From the NCBI GenBank assembly GCA_030754885.1, contig JASLZL010000043.1, positions 1 through 44,128 of the forward strand: a stretch of 44,128 nucleotides of DNA, in the 5' to 3' direction. Below, piece by piece: positions 25,339-34,544 of the stretch. Each line of letters starts with the position of its first letter. Position 1 is the first letter of the stretch. Both the position numbers and the translations under genes were made by a program. Origin of the DNA: Rhodospirillales bacterium. Lineage in GTDB: Bacteria; Pseudomonadota; Alphaproteobacteria; Rhodospirillales; JASLLZ01. Below the pieces are notes generated by a model. That model worked only from the letters and a program-made list of their open reading frames with translations, searched no databases and was not told the origin of the DNA.

Positions 25339-27252
25339 CTAAGCGTCGATAATGGGGTGATTGCGCATGCGCTGGACCATCACCCCCATCAGGCGGCGCA
25401 TGACCGGATCGAACGTTTCGAGGCGCTTAAGCCGCTTTTTTAGATCTTCCTTGGGAATAATGGTGAGCACGGTCTTTTTGGTCGCCCGTGCGGTGGCCAT
25501 GCGCGGCTCGGAATCGATAAGCGCCATCTCGCCGATCACGCTGCCCTCCTTCACCTGGGCAATTCTTACGTCGCGGTCGCCCGACATGCGCGATATCTCA
25601 ACCTCTCCCGACTTGATCAGATAGGCCTCATCGCCCGTGTCCCCTTCGCGGAAGATGTATTCGCCGGCGGCGACGGTCTTGCGTGACAGGTCTCCTGGTG
25701 AAACGGGCGCGTCTGCCTTGTCGGGCAGCGTGACCTCGGGTTCGGCGGCGATCCCTTCCTCTGGTTCGGCGGCGTCGGTTTTCTCCACCGCCTGGGAGCC
25801 GGCGCCCGCCTTGTAGTGGATCAGCAGGTCGTAAATCTTGCGGGCGAAGCGGAGCCGCCATTCCTCGGGCAAGTGGGTGGAAAGCAGACGGTCACGAACG
25901 CCGGCCGCGGCGAAGATGATGTCACTGTCGCTGGCTCCGGCGTAGACCAGATCGGTCGCGGATTTCAGGTTCTTCACGATGGCCGCCAGGCGGGCGACCA
26001 GGTGTGATTGGTTCTTATCTCCGAAATCGGTGCCGCCAAGATCAATCAGGTATCCGAACCGGGCCGCCTGGGTGGGAAGGAGGGCGAGGACGTCGTCTAT
26101 CGCCTTCTCCGAGCTTTCGTCCATTCCCGCGTCTGTGAATACGGATTTGGCGCGTAGCGTCACGGCTTCGCTTACTTCGCCGGCTCCTTCCGAGATCGAC
26201 CTGCTTGCAACGAGATCGCCGAGAAGCTCCCGGAACGCATCTTCCTCTGTCCGACCGCCTTCCTTGCTCAGGGGCTGGATGCCGCTCATTTCGCGCGCCA
26301 CGCGATCCAGCATCACGTCGGAGGTGCACGGCATGTCGAAACGCCTGCGCACCGCGTTCAGTCTTTCCAAGCTGGGCCCGGTGCGCTTTTTGGCCTCAAA
26401 TGTGCCGGCGGAGAGGTGGGCGAGGGTCTGTAGGGAATCGGCGAGATCGCGCTGGTGGCCAAGCAGTTCCTTAAGGGCACCGCCGCCATCGAAAATTTCG
26501 GCGATGATCTCGTCCAGGTAGACGAAGGCGGGATCCTCGGTAAGATTCTCGGCTTGTTCGAGAACAAGGTCTAACTTGCGTTCCCAATCACGGGCGTTAC
26601 CGATGTAGGCGGCGAGCGTGGCGTGGATGAGGTATTCACGCTCGCTCTCGTTGGTCGTGTCTTGGGCCCGTTTGACAAGTGCCTCAAGACCCTTGCTCGT
26701 GAGAAGTTGCTTGAACTCGTCGATGTTGTCGGCTTGCTCGGCGCGCTCCGTGATTCGTCCGACCATGTCGTAAAGGTATTCAACCCGCTTGTGCGGGTTC
26801 TCGCCTGTCCCCTTGGTCTGAATTCGGGCAATGCTGTGAATGGCCTTGTTGATCAGCTCCTCGTCACGGCACAAACTTTTCAGTTGACCGGCGCCGTATA
26901 GCACTTCACTCGCCGTGATCGATTCCCGGTCCAGGTATTTACGTAGTAACCGTCCCAAGGTCTTGCGTGATTCGAAGCCGTAGAAGTCCTCTAACTCCTT
27001 GCATTCGGGCGCTTCATCCACCGGGGTGATGGTGACGGGTCTTTCGGAAACTCCCTCGCGCTTGCTCTCGAAGATCACCTCTTCGGTTTCCGACAATCCT
27101 CCCTCGCGCGTCACCTTTACGGCTTCGATCTTTCGGTCGGTGAGCAGGGCCTTGGCTTTCGAGACCGCCTGCGCCCGGTCCTTGGCGGACGAATGGATCG
27201 ACCAACGACCGCCGGTGCTGGCGTGGATGTCGAAGTGGATTGGGCGATCCAA
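25339..27252 (-). CDS. Large protein of unknown role with C-terminal cyclic-nucleotide-binding domain
   Basis: This protein has 637 residues. Only the C-terminal 120 residues are recognised. They form a cNMP-binding domain (VAAGEYIFREGDTGDEAYLI, then the phosphate-binding cassette IGEMALIDSEPRMATARA with Glu and Arg conserved). The N-terminal 60 residues resemble a small alpha/beta domain, and residues 90-480 are helical with no family I can name. There are no membrane segments and no DNA-binding domain after the cNMP domain, so it is not a Crp-type regulator. The start is a TTG at 27252, the only start codon after an in-frame stop. GAGGAG is 24 bases away, so the start is uncertain. Confidence 0.75.
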   Translation of the reverse strand: MDRPIHFDIHASTGGRWSIHSSAKDRAQAVSKAKALLTDRKIEAVKVTREGGLSETEEVIFESKREGVSERPVTITPVDEAPECKELEDFYGFESRKTLGRLLRKYLDRESITASEVLYGAGQLKSLCRDEELINKAIHSIARIQTKGTGENPHKRVEYLYDMVGRITERAEQADNIDEFKQLLTSKGLEALVKRAQDTTNESEREYLIHATLAAYIGNARDWERKLDLVLEQAENLTEDPAFVYLDEIIAEIFDGGGALKELLGHQRDLADSLQTLAHLSAGTFEAKKRTGPSLERLNAVRRRFDMPCTSDVMLDRVAREMSGIQPLSKEGGRTEEDAFRELLGDLVASRSISEGAGEVSEAVTLRAKSVFTDAGMDESSEKAIDDVLALLPTQAARFGYLIDLGGTDFGDKNQSHLVARLAAIVKNLKSATDLVYAGASDSDIIFAAAGVRDRLLSTHLPEEWRLRFARKIYDLLIHYKAGAGSQAVEKTDAAEPEEGIAAEPEVTLPDKADAPVSPGDLSRKTVAAGEYIFREGDTGDEAYLIKSGEVEISRMSGDRDVRIAQVKEGSVIGEMALIDSEPRMATARATKKTVLTIIPKEDLKKRLKRLETFDPVMRRLMGVMVQRMRNHPIIDA

Positions 27253-27390
27253 CGGTGATTTACTAACGGCTCAAGTCTCCTCGGCCATCATCGACCCGGC
27301 GTTCATCGTTCCACCATGACAGCGAACCCAGAACATTCCCTTAACCGGGCCATGTCCGGCGCTTTTTTTGCCGAGCGCCGCTCTCCGTCG

Positions 27391-28884
27391 TTACTCGGCT
27401 GCTTCCGGCACGCCCTTTTGGTCCATGACGCCCGAGTGCTGGCAGATGAGTTCGCACAAGTTCGCCAAGGCGCGGACCACCCAACGGGTATTGTCCTCAA
27501 TTATGTCGCCGTTCTCATCGGTAGTGCCAAGGCCCGGTGTCAGGAAGATGCTGGCATCGTAGGCAATGGTCGGCCAGAGGCCCATTTCCTTCATGCCGCT
27601 CTGGGTCAGGGCGGTGCCGGCGTACATGTCCTCGATGGTGAAAATCGGCCATCCCATGCGTCCGTTCTTCCAGGTGTCTTGATAGTTCACGTCGACGCTG
27701 TTGGTACTGTAAACCTTGTCGATCTTGACGCCTTCCATCAGGCCCTGGTCGATCTTGGAGAACTCGTCGACGGCGATGTCGTAAAGTACGTCTAGGTTCC
27801 GCTTGAATTGGTCGCGGTGCTTCAACAGGACTTTGAGGGTGGCGACGAGGCCCAAGAGTGATTCCTTGCCTGGGTCCATTTGCACGAACATGGCCTTGCC
27901 GTGGGAAATGACGCCGCCGGCCCGGGGACCTGCGGTGCCCAGGGCGCGGGCAAGCGGTGAGATGGCTTGTTCCGTGCCGATGGCCAGCCCCGAAGTCGGC
28001 GCGCCGGCCCCCTTGTCCATTGAGAAGACCATCAGATCGGCGCCCACGTCGCGGATGTCGGTGCACAGGAACGGCACCGCGCCGGCGGCATCCATCAGGT
28101 AGGGCACGTCGTATTCGTGGGCCAGATTGGCGATCTCTTTTTGCAAGATAGGCACACCCTTGGCGTCGGTGTCCTTGTAGCCGTAAGACGGGTTGGCGTA
28201 GCCGCCCGAAGAGAAGCCGACGAGTTCGGATGCGTGGCGCTTGGCAACCTCGGCAAACTTATTCGCCGTCGCCTTCGCATCTACGTCGTAGAGCAGCGTC
28301 GCCGGATGGTAGCGCAGGCCGTGGCTGTCATAGTGGGCCCCTTCCATGGGCACGAGGACCGTTTCCAGGTTGGCCAACCGCTTGCCCATCATGCCGTATT
28401 CGCCGGCGGTGACGCCGCGGTCGGCATAGATGTCCTTGTACTTGGGCGGGAAGGGGCGGCCGTAACCGGCCTGATGGTGGGCGTGACGCTCGTAGGGCGC
28501 GATGTAGCGCCCCCGGTAGTTATCGCCGCGACCCGCGATGGGGGGGGCCATTAGGGTCTCGAACCCGACCAGCAGCGTGGCCTCGCAGGTACTTGTGGCG
28601 ACAGCATCGTAGTTGTCGCCGTAGTAGCTCTTGACCAACTTGCGGATCTCATAATCGAGGCTACCGCTGTTAATAACCTTGCGGTTTCCATCTTCCACGG
28701 CGGCCTCAATCTCGCGGCGCAACAGGCCGTGGCATTCCGAGACCCATCCGGTGAGGCCGACCTTGCCGCGGAGATCATCGGGCATGCCGATGCGTCCGGG
28801 GATCTTGCGTGCTTCGGCGAGCAGTTTCTCGCGGCTGTCCGATAGGTACTGGTAAAGCTCGATCTTATAGTCGAATTTGGCCAT
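27391..28884 (-). CDS. PLP-dependent enzyme, fold type I (class V aminotransferase/SelA-like)
   Basis: This cytoplasmic enzyme has 497 residues. The PLP lysine is probably Lys291 in VFSMDKGAGAPTSG, the PLP N1-binding Asp is Asp265 in YLMDAAGAVPF, and the N-terminal part has STCEATLLVGFETL for the phosphate. The arrangement fits SelA-like or class V enzymes. However, the long N-terminus and the Tyr/His/Arg-rich segment near 120-145 (YIAPYERHAHHQAGYGRPFP) are unusual, and I cannot name the reaction. The ATG at 28884 has GGAGGAA upstream. The open frame to 29202 has no family character. It follows a 151-residue gene by 76 bases on the same strand and probably works with it. Confidence 0.78.
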   Translation of the reverse strand: MAKFDYKIELYQYLSDSREKLLAEARKIPGRIGMPDDLRGKVGLTGWVSECHGLLRREIEAAVEDGNRKVINSGSLDYEIRKLVKSYYGDNYDAVATSTCEATLLVGFETLMAPPIAGRGDNYRGRYIAPYERHAHHQAGYGRPFPPKYKDIYADRGVTAGEYGMMGKRLANLETVLVPMEGAHYDSHGLRYHPATLLYDVDAKATANKFAEVAKRHASELVGFSSGGYANPSYGYKDTDAKGVPILQKEIANLAHEYDVPYLMDAAGAVPFLCTDIRDVGADLMVFSMDKGAGAPTSGLAIGTEQAISPLARALGTAGPRAGGVISHGKAMFVQMDPGKESLLGLVATLKVLLKHRDQFKRNLDVLYDIAVDEFSKIDQGLMEGVKIDKVYSTNSVDVNYQDTWKNGRMGWPIFTIEDMYAGTALTQSGMKEMGLWPTIAYDASIFLTPGLGTTDENGDIIEDNTRWVVRALANLCELICQHSGVMDQKGVPEAAE

Positions 28885-28960
28885 GATATTTCCTCCACAT
28901 TCCTCTGTTTCGCGGCTATTTCGCCGCCGTCGATTGCCCCGCCGGAAAGCGGCAGGACGT

Positions 28961-29416
28961 TCAGTCCTCCCCGCAGAGCGGGATAAAGGTAGTCTTATCG
29001 CCCAGTCTGTATCCGCGGTCGTAACCCGACACCCTGGGCGTTCCCTTGAGCACAATGTTCTGGTGGTTGGGCATGTGGGTTTCGTCGAAGCCGGCGATCT
29101 CACCGACCGCTTCGCCATTGACCGCCACTGATTGTCCGGCGACGAGAAGGCCACCGCATAGAAACTCGACAAAGCCGATATAGGCGATCCGGTTAACTTC
29201 ACCGCCGGGGGCCGCGTCGTCCTCGTCGGTCAGGATCAACTCATGAACGTCGTGGCGGCGAATGCCGCGCGACTGGTTGACAATGAGACGCAGGCCACGA
29301 TTTTCGAGACTGGGTTTCAAAACGCAAACGAAAGTTGCTTCCAGGGGCGCATGCGGGCTGTCCCAGTGGTCCGGAAGGCCGCCCGCCACGTAGGGGTCCT
29401 TGTTCTTGGCTTCCAT
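28961..29416 (-). CDS. Hypothetical protein, 151 residues, upstream partner of the PLP enzyme
   Basis: The family is not recognised with confidence. The protein is soluble and rich in beta-strand-like segments (ATFVCVLKPSLENRGLRLIV, IAYIGFVEFLCGGLLVAGQS, VNGEAVGEIAGFDETHMPNH). It has a conserved-looking stretch DETHMPNHQNIVLKG followed by GDKTTFIPLCGED at the C-terminus. His/Asp/Glu and two Cys could bind metal, but no known motif is complete. There is no signal peptide. The start at 29416 has GGGACAGAG upstream. Because the PLP enzyme follows at 76 bases on the same strand, it is probably a partner or next-step enzyme of the same pathway. Confidence 0.65.
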   Translation of the reverse strand: MEAKNKDPYVAGGLPDHWDSPHAPLEATFVCVLKPSLENRGLRLIVNQSRGIRRHDVHELILTDEDDAAPGGEVNRIAYIGFVEFLCGGLLVAGQSVAVNGEAVGEIAGFDETHMPNHQNIVLKGTPRVSGYDRGYRLGDKTTFIPLCGED

Positions 29417-29644
29417 TGGCGCTCTGTCCCGACCCTAGCTAATTGATATTAAAAAGGATTTCATTTTCGGATCGACAGTCTGCTTTGCGCTTCTGCTCCA
29501 ACTAGGCATCCTAGGTCACTCCCACCACCGGGACAATCGAATTTCCCCGGGCGCTGGGTGCGGTGAGAATGGGAATTGCCGAATGGCGGGCAGGGCCCCA
29601 TAATGACCGGTGACCGATCAGTGACGGAGGGGAAGGGAATAACC

Positions 29645-29982
29645 ATGGCCGATTTCTCTGGCGATCCCGAGCAAACGCGAGTCTACAGGCGATTCATCGA
29701 AGAGATCGAAATGGCCCTGCGTGCCGCCAATCGCGAGATCATCGGCAAGCAGATCCCCGAGCTGAACAAGGAAAGCTTTTCCGTCTCGCCGTCTCGGTCG
29801 CCAAGCTAAGGGCAGACTATCTAAAAGCGGTCCTCGCCTTGAACTGGGAGGATGACGGGATCGATGTCGCCCCCGTGCAGGACAAGCGCGCTATCTACGA
29901 AGAAGCGTCCAAGGCCTTCGAAGCGCTGGAACGAATTATTGAGCGCGGCTATGTCGATATTGCCGACGGCGCTAAATCTTAA
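29645..29982 (+). pseudogene. Small helical protein gene broken by a -1 frameshift
   Basis: The frame opens with ATG at 29645 (MADFSGDPEQTRVYRRFIEE, helical) and runs to KESF. It then hits a stop at 29807-29809. From the four-T run at 29777-29780, the -1 frame continues without a break as RLAVSVAKLRADYLKAVLAL, then an acidic and helical stretch to the stop at 29980-29982. One extra T would restore a single protein of about 112 residues. The run is not a canonical slippery heptamer, so a one-base deletion or a sequencing error is likelier than programmed shifting. The family is not recognised. GGAGGGGAAGGG lies just ahead of the start. Confidence 0.7.
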
Positions 29983-30014
29983 GCTTTGCTTTCAAATTCC
30001 AACGGTTCTTAATT

Positions 30015-30614
30015 CTAATCGCCGATGCCCGGCATGCCCACGTAACCGGGCAGTGCCTCGATGCGCGCCAACCAGGCCCTGACGGCCGGGTAGTCGTCGA
30101 GGCTGATCTCACCCTCATGGGCCAGCGCCACATAGGGATAACAGGCCGGTTCGGCGATGGTCGGCCGATCGAGGGCCAACCAGTTGCGTTCCGCCAAATG
30201 CTCGTTCATGACCGCGAGGCCGCTCCGCCCATATTCCGATACCAGGTCCCAAGGCCACGGCCCGTTCGTCATTTTGTTTTGACGTGCCCGTGCCAGACCG
30301 AACAAGAGTTCGTTCTCCGACATCGCCATCCATTGCATCACCTCGGACATGGCGACGGGTTCGATGGGCAGCCACTCTTCACCGCCGTAACGGCGCGCCA
30401 GGTAGACGAGGATCGCCTGGGAGTCCCACACTGTGACGTCGCCGTCGGTCAGGGTCGGCACCTGGCCGCGAAGACTGAGGCTCAGAAACTCCGGCGACCG
30501 GTTTTCCCCCGAGCCCAGGTCCACGGGCACGCTTTCGTATTCGAGACCGAGCATGGATAGCAGCAGCCGGACCTTGTGGCAGTTTCCAGAATGGTCCCGA
30601 TCATAGAGTTTCAT
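30015..30614 (-). CDS. Glutathione S-transferase family protein
   Basis: This soluble protein has 199 residues. The N-terminal thioredoxin-like domain is MKLYDRDHSGNCHKVRLLLS, then LRGQVPTLTDGDVTVWDSQA, which includes the cis-Pro (VPTL) and the glutathione gamma-Glu-binding DSQAI. The all-helical C-terminal domain contains RNWLALDRPTIAEPACYPYV, the family's LxxxxxTIAD-like capping motif. The catalytic residue is probably Ser9 or the nearby Cys12. The start at 30614 follows GAGGAGGAA. The open frame to 30755 overlaps the divergent gene's leader. It probably acts in detoxification and is divergent from a VOC protein. Confidence 0.88.
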   Translation of the reverse strand: MKLYDRDHSGNCHKVRLLLSMLGLEYESVPVDLGSGENRSPEFLSLSLRGQVPTLTDGDVTVWDSQAILVYLARRYGGEEWLPIEPVAMSEVMQWMAMSENELLFGLARARQNKMTNGPWPWDLVSEYGRSGLAVMNEHLAERNWLALDRPTIAEPACYPYVALAHEGEISLDDYPAVRAWLARIEALPGYVGMPGIGD

Positions 30615-30747
30615 GGTTTCCTCCTCGTGCGATAATCTTGACGTGGTCCGCACCGTAACGGCCTTCGCTGCCGATAGGAAGTGGATTTGGCGATCGGCGC
30701 CGGGCGCCCAATATATCCACAAGGGAACCCATGACGGAGGAAGAACA

Positions 30748-31131
30748 ATGGCCACGAATATGGACGGGCGGCCCCCGGTGGCGATCGGTCATGTCAGTCT
30801 CACGGTCAGTGATGTCGGCCAGGCAACACGGTTTTTCGAGACCGTGGGCATGCGCTTGATTCATCTTGGCGAGACCGTTGCGGTCCTCCAACTAAGGGGC
30901 GGCACTCACCTCGTGGTGAAGCCGGCCGACCGCCCCATCGCGCCTGGAAGCAAAGCGCCCTTCGATCTGATGGTCGACGACATCGAAGCGGCACGCAAGG
31001 ATTACGCGGCTTTGGGGATGGAGCCGTCGACCATGGAAGCGAGTCGGGTTCACGAGTGGTTCACCGTTCGCGGTCCCGACGGCTACGAGATCACCATCAC
31101 CTCGTCCCACGCCTCGGATCAGCCGATTTAG
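30748..31131 (+). CDS. Single-domain VOC (glyoxalase/bleomycin-resistance-like) protein
   Basis: This protein has 127 residues. One VOC module starts AIGHVSLTVSDVGQATRFFE, with His as first metal ligand, and ends VRGPDGYEITIT, with Glu as last ligand. Such proteins act as dimers on glutathione adducts, catechols or antibiotics, and the substrate is unknown. The start at 30748 has GGAGGAAG 6 bases upstream. It shares a 133-base intergenic region with the GST gene, and both families can act on glutathione conjugates. Confidence 0.85.
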   Translation: MATNMDGRPPVAIGHVSLTVSDVGQATRFFETVGMRLIHLGETVAVLQLRGGTHLVVKPADRPIAPGSKAPFDLMVDDIEAARKDYAALGMEPSTMEASRVHEWFTVRGPDGYEITITSSHASDQPI

Positions 31132-31317
31132 GGGTTTTGGCCGTAAATTTTGGCCTCAATCGTTGGTATTAGCCCTAACCGTGTGTTAAAATTTCCACGG
31201 CGTTCTGGAAATATCCTGTGACGTCCCGTCGTTATACTCTTTTGCATGCCGGGTTTGTCCTATTGTTTTCAGGATATCCATCGATATGGTTGGTGCCGCA
31301 ATTCGGTCGGATCGTCG

Positions 31318-32274
31318 ATGAAAGTCCTGTGGAGGTTACGCTCTGAATGTTCCGGCCGCCTGTTCGACGGGCGGCCGCTGAGCCGACCCCGAGAACAGGG
31401 CAGGCGAAGCCCGTGGATCCGGATCGTGGGGATCGTGGGGGTCGTTGCGCTGATCGCCTGGATCGGCCAGCCCATGGTGCTGGCCGACGACCAGCCCGGT
31501 AAGAATAGGCTTATATCGTCCGTCAACCCCAAGCGACCCGTCGCGTCGCTTGGCGAAAGCCGATGGGCGGTCGTCGGTATCTCGGGCGAGGTTATGGCCG
31601 CGCGCCTTGATACCGAGACGTGGCGGCCGGTGAGCGCGGGCACCCGCCTCGCACCGGCGAGCCAGCTCAAAACGGGTGCCGATGGCTGGGCGCTGCTGGT
31701 GCGCGGCAAAAGCGATATCACCGTGATGTCCAACAGCCACATGTCCGTGCCGAAGCAGCCACAGCATCCGTTGGCGACACGAATACTGCAGTCCCTCGGC
31801 ACCCTTTTGCTCCGCGTCGAGAAGCGGCCCGGACAACGGTTCGAGGTCGAAACGCCGTACCTGATTGCCGGCGTCAAGGGTACGACCTTTAGCGTCAACG
31901 TCGAAAACAAGGGTGCCACCGCCAGCGTCGAAGAAGGCACGGTTGGCGTGTCAACGAACGATAGCGATGGCGGAGTGGAAGTCGATGTCACGGTCGGGCG
32001 GACCGCCAGCGTGTCCTCCGCACCGGGCGCCGACGTTGAGGTCGGCCCAACTCCCGCGGGATCAGGCCGTGCCGCCGGTGCGGGTCAGCCGGGTCGTTCC
32101 AAGGGCGCCGTTGGCCAAGGCGCCGGAAAGAGTGCGGCCGCTAGTCCTGGCCCTAGCCAAGGCGCTGGAAACAGTGACGGCCAAAATGGCAACAGTAGCG
32201 GAAGCGGCAATAGCGACGGCAACAACGGCGGTGGCAAAGGTGGCGGCAACGGCGGCGGGGGGCCACCGAATTGA
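31318..32274 (+). CDS. FecR-domain exported protein with Gly/Asn-rich tail
   Basis: This protein has 318 residues from the ATG at 31318. An in-frame ATG at 31246 would add 24. A single hydrophobic helix (IVGIVGVVALIAWIGQ) serves as signal or anchor. The FecR domain follows: PVSAGTRLAPASQLKTGADG, then FEVETPYLIAGVKGTTFSVN and SVEEGTVGVS. FecR domains usually sense or transmit signals in the periplasm. The last 90 residues are low-complexity Gly/Ser/Asn/Ala, ending GGGNGGGGPPN. The TGA overlaps the TTG start of the kinase (TTGA), so the two are translated together and probably form one sensor. Confidence 0.82.
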   Translation: MKVLWRLRSECSGRLFDGRPLSRPREQGRRSPWIRIVGIVGVVALIAWIGQPMVLADDQPGKNRLISSVNPKRPVASLGESRWAVVGISGEVMAARLDTETWRPVSAGTRLAPASQLKTGADGWALLVRGKSDITVMSNSHMSVPKQPQHPLATRILQSLGTLLLRVEKRPGQRFEVETPYLIAGVKGTTFSVNVENKGATASVEEGTVGVSTNDSDGGVEVDVTVGRTASVSSAPGADVEVGPTPAGSGRAAGAGQPGRSKGAVGQGAGKSAAASPGPSQGAGNSDGQNGNSSGSGNSDGNNGGGKGGGNGGGGPPN

Positions 32275-34544
32275 CTTTCGCAAGCATTATCAAACGGTGC
32301 CACCGATGGATAAGGGCACGAAGGCGGCGCGGGCATTTGGTGGTGTTCGTGTTAGTTGCTGGTTTTTATCTGGCCGGTGGTCTGGAGTTCCTGGAATACA
32401 AGCTGATTGATTTTCGTTTCCTGGTAGCGCCTCGCCAGGCGACAGAACAGGTGATCGTGGTCGATATCGACACGACCAGCCTCCGCGAGTTGGGCGTCTG
32501 GCCATGGCCGCGCGCCTATCACGCAAAGGTGCTCGATACCCTATTGGCGGCCGGCGCTAGGCGGATTGCCTTTGATATCGATTTCAGTTCCCGGTCCACC
32601 GCCAAAGACGATCGCGCCTTCGCGGAGGCATTGAAGCGGGGCGCCGGCAGAGTGGTCCTTCCAATCTTCAAACAGTTCGATCCCGCCGCGGCGGACAAGC
32701 AAGCAACCACGTTAACGTTCCCGCTGGCGGCGTTTGCCAAGCATGCGGACCTGGGGTTCGTAAACGTCCGCCCGGAGATTGACGGCCTGGTCCGGCGCAT
32801 GGCTCTGGATGATGAATGGAAGGGAACAACACTGCCGACCATGGTAGCCGCACTTGCACCCGTGGAGTTCCAGGGAACCGGAATGTTTTATATTGATTTC
32901 GGCATTCTTCCGGAAACGATTCCCCGGATTTCCTATGCGCGGGTCCTAAACGGTGCTGTCGATCCGGACCTCTTCGCCGGCAAGGACATCATTGTCGGCA
33001 CCACGGCGATTGAGTTGGGCGATCAGTTGGCCGTTCCTCTTTACCGTGCGGCCTCGGGTTCCATCGTACAGGCATCCGCGTACGAATCCTTGGTCCAGGG
33101 CCGGGACCTGCGGCGCGTTGCCGTAATCCCGATCCTTGTCTTTGCCTTGTTGCTGGCGTTGATCGTGGGCCCGGAATTGGCGGCGCTTTCGTGGCGCCAG
33201 GGATTGGGCGTTCTTGCCGTCGTCAGCGGAGGTGGTGTTGGTACCGCTCTTGCCCTTGAGCTGTTCTTGCCGGTTCTTTTGGACGTGACACCATGGCTGC
33301 TGGTGCCCGTCGGTTCTTATCTTCTCGGCCTGGTCGCCACGATTGACCGGCAAACCCTTCGCCTTGCCCTGGCCAGCCTCACGGCCACTCACCGCCGCGC
33401 CGTGATTATGGACCTCGTGGGAAACAGCTTCGACGGTGTTATTATCGTGGGCGCCGGAGGCGTAATAGATATGTTCAATCAGGCCGCCGAACGCCTCTTC
33501 GAACGTCCGGCGTCGGAAGTTATCGGCGCCAAGATCGGAATCCTATTCCCGCCCTCACCGGATGGTCGGGACGACGAGGGCGCCAGGATCGCCGGTGTCA
33601 TTGAGTCCGGTGATTCGAACACGCTGCCTATCGGCATGCGCGAGATTGGGGGCCGGCGCAAGGACGGCACTGCCTTTGAAATGGAGCTCACCGTCTCCGA
33701 ATACCGACTGAAGACAGAAAACCGTAGCGCGGCGAAACGACGCTCGCGACACCATGAAGCCTTCGTATTCACTGTGCGCGATATCACGGAACGCAAGAGG
33801 GCCGAGGAAAATAAGCGTTGTCACCAGGCCGAACTGGCCCATGTCCAACGCCTAAGCACGATCGGCGAGATGGCTGCCGAGATGGCCCACGAAATTAATC
33901 AACCCTTTGGTGCTATTGCAGCCTATGCCGAGGGGTGCATGCATCGGTCGCGTAATCAAAAGTTAAAGCAGGACGAACTGTATCTCGCGGTTGAAAGCAT
34001 TTCCGAACAAGCTCAGCGGGCGGGCAATATTATCAACCAAATTCGGGGATACGTTCGTAAGGCTGAAGCTCTCAAGCCGGGCGTCGATGTCAACAATGCG
34101 GTTGAGGACGCGGCTGGATTCTTCGGCGGCGGCATCCGCGTGGATGAAACGATTATGTGGCTGGACTTGGCGGAATCCCTGCCAACGGTGCAGGCAAACC
34201 CACTTCAAATTCAGCAAGTCATTTTGAACCTGGCATGGAACGGGATTGAGGCGATGAACGGCAACGGGCCGCAGCCACGCCAATTGTCAATCCGCACGTC
34301 GCGTCCGAACGGCAAGTTCATTGAGATCGCCGTTCAAGATACCGGGCCGGGCATTCCGACCGATGTGCAAGACCACGTCTTTGATCCGTTCTTCACGACG
34401 AAATCCGACGGCCTGGGAATGGGCCTTTCGATCAGCCGTTCGATCGTTAATGATCATGGCGGCCAGTTGTGGTGTGCGCCAAGTAACGAACGGGGAACGA
34501 TCTTTCGTTTCACGTTGCCCGTCGAGGCGCAGGTCGCGAACTAA
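32271..34544 (+). CDS. CHASE2-PAS sensor histidine kinase
   Basis: This membrane kinase has 757 residues. After a first transmembrane helix (residues 24-38) comes a large extracytoplasmic CHASE2 domain (about 40-275). Three transmembrane helices (about 282-355), a PAS domain (MDLVGNSFDGVIIVGAGGVI, about 372-510) and the HisKA region with the phosphorylatable His540 in MAHEINQPFGAIAAYAEG follow. The HATPase has the N box LAWNGIEAM, G1 DTGPGIP, F box FDPFFTTKSDG and G2 GLGMGL. It starts at a TTG overlapping the FecR stop, and no ATG fits the frame nearby. The domain order suggests a FixL/DctB-like kinase that reads periplasmic state through CHASE2 and the FecR partner, and passes it to the FixJ-like regulator 227 bases downstream. 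Confidence 0.9.
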   Translation: MTFASIIKRCHRWIRARRRRGHLVVFVLVAGFYLAGGLEFLEYKLIDFRFLVAPRQATEQVIVVDIDTTSLRELGVWPWPRAYHAKVLDTLLAAGARRIAFDIDFSSRSTAKDDRAFAEALKRGAGRVVLPIFKQFDPAAADKQATTLTFPLAAFAKHADLGFVNVRPEIDGLVRRMALDDEWKGTTLPTMVAALAPVEFQGTGMFYIDFGILPETIPRISYARVLNGAVDPDLFAGKDIIVGTTAIELGDQLAVPLYRAASGSIVQASAYESLVQGRDLRRVAVIPILVFALLLALIVGPELAALSWRQGLGVLAVVSGGGVGTALALELFLPVLLDVTPWLLVPVGSYLLGLVATIDRQTLRLALASLTATHRRAVIMDLVGNSFDGVIIVGAGGVIDMFNQAAERLFERPASEVIGAKIGILFPPSPDGRDDEGARIAGVIESGDSNTLPIGMREIGGRRKDGTAFEMELTVSEYRLKTENRSAAKRRSRHHEAFVFTVRDITERKRAEENKRCHQAELAHVQRLSTIGEMAAEMAHEINQPFGAIAAYAEGCMHRSRNQKLKQDELYLAVESISEQAQRAGNIINQIRGYVRKAEALKPGVDVNNAVEDAAGFFGGGIRVDETIMWLDLAESLPTVQANPLQIQQVILNLAWNGIEAMNGNGPQPRQLSIRTSRPNGKFIEIAVQDTGPGIPTDVQDHVFDPFFTTKSDGLGMGLSISRSIVNDHGGQLWCAPSNERGTIFRFTLPVEAQVAN

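Noticed and set aside
27340-27390. Terminator between the PLP enzyme and the cNMP-domain gene
   Set aside because: A seven-T run is present on the plus strand but the stem before it is weak (CCGG/CCGG), and on the minus strand the A-run sits inside the loop.
29777-29781. Programmed -1 frameshift site
   Set aside because: The run lacks the X-XXY-YYZ heptamer and no stimulating hairpin was seen directly downstream.
31269-31991. Minus-strand ORF of 240 codons over the FecR gene
   Set aside because: Antisense to recognisable FecR-domain coding sequence.
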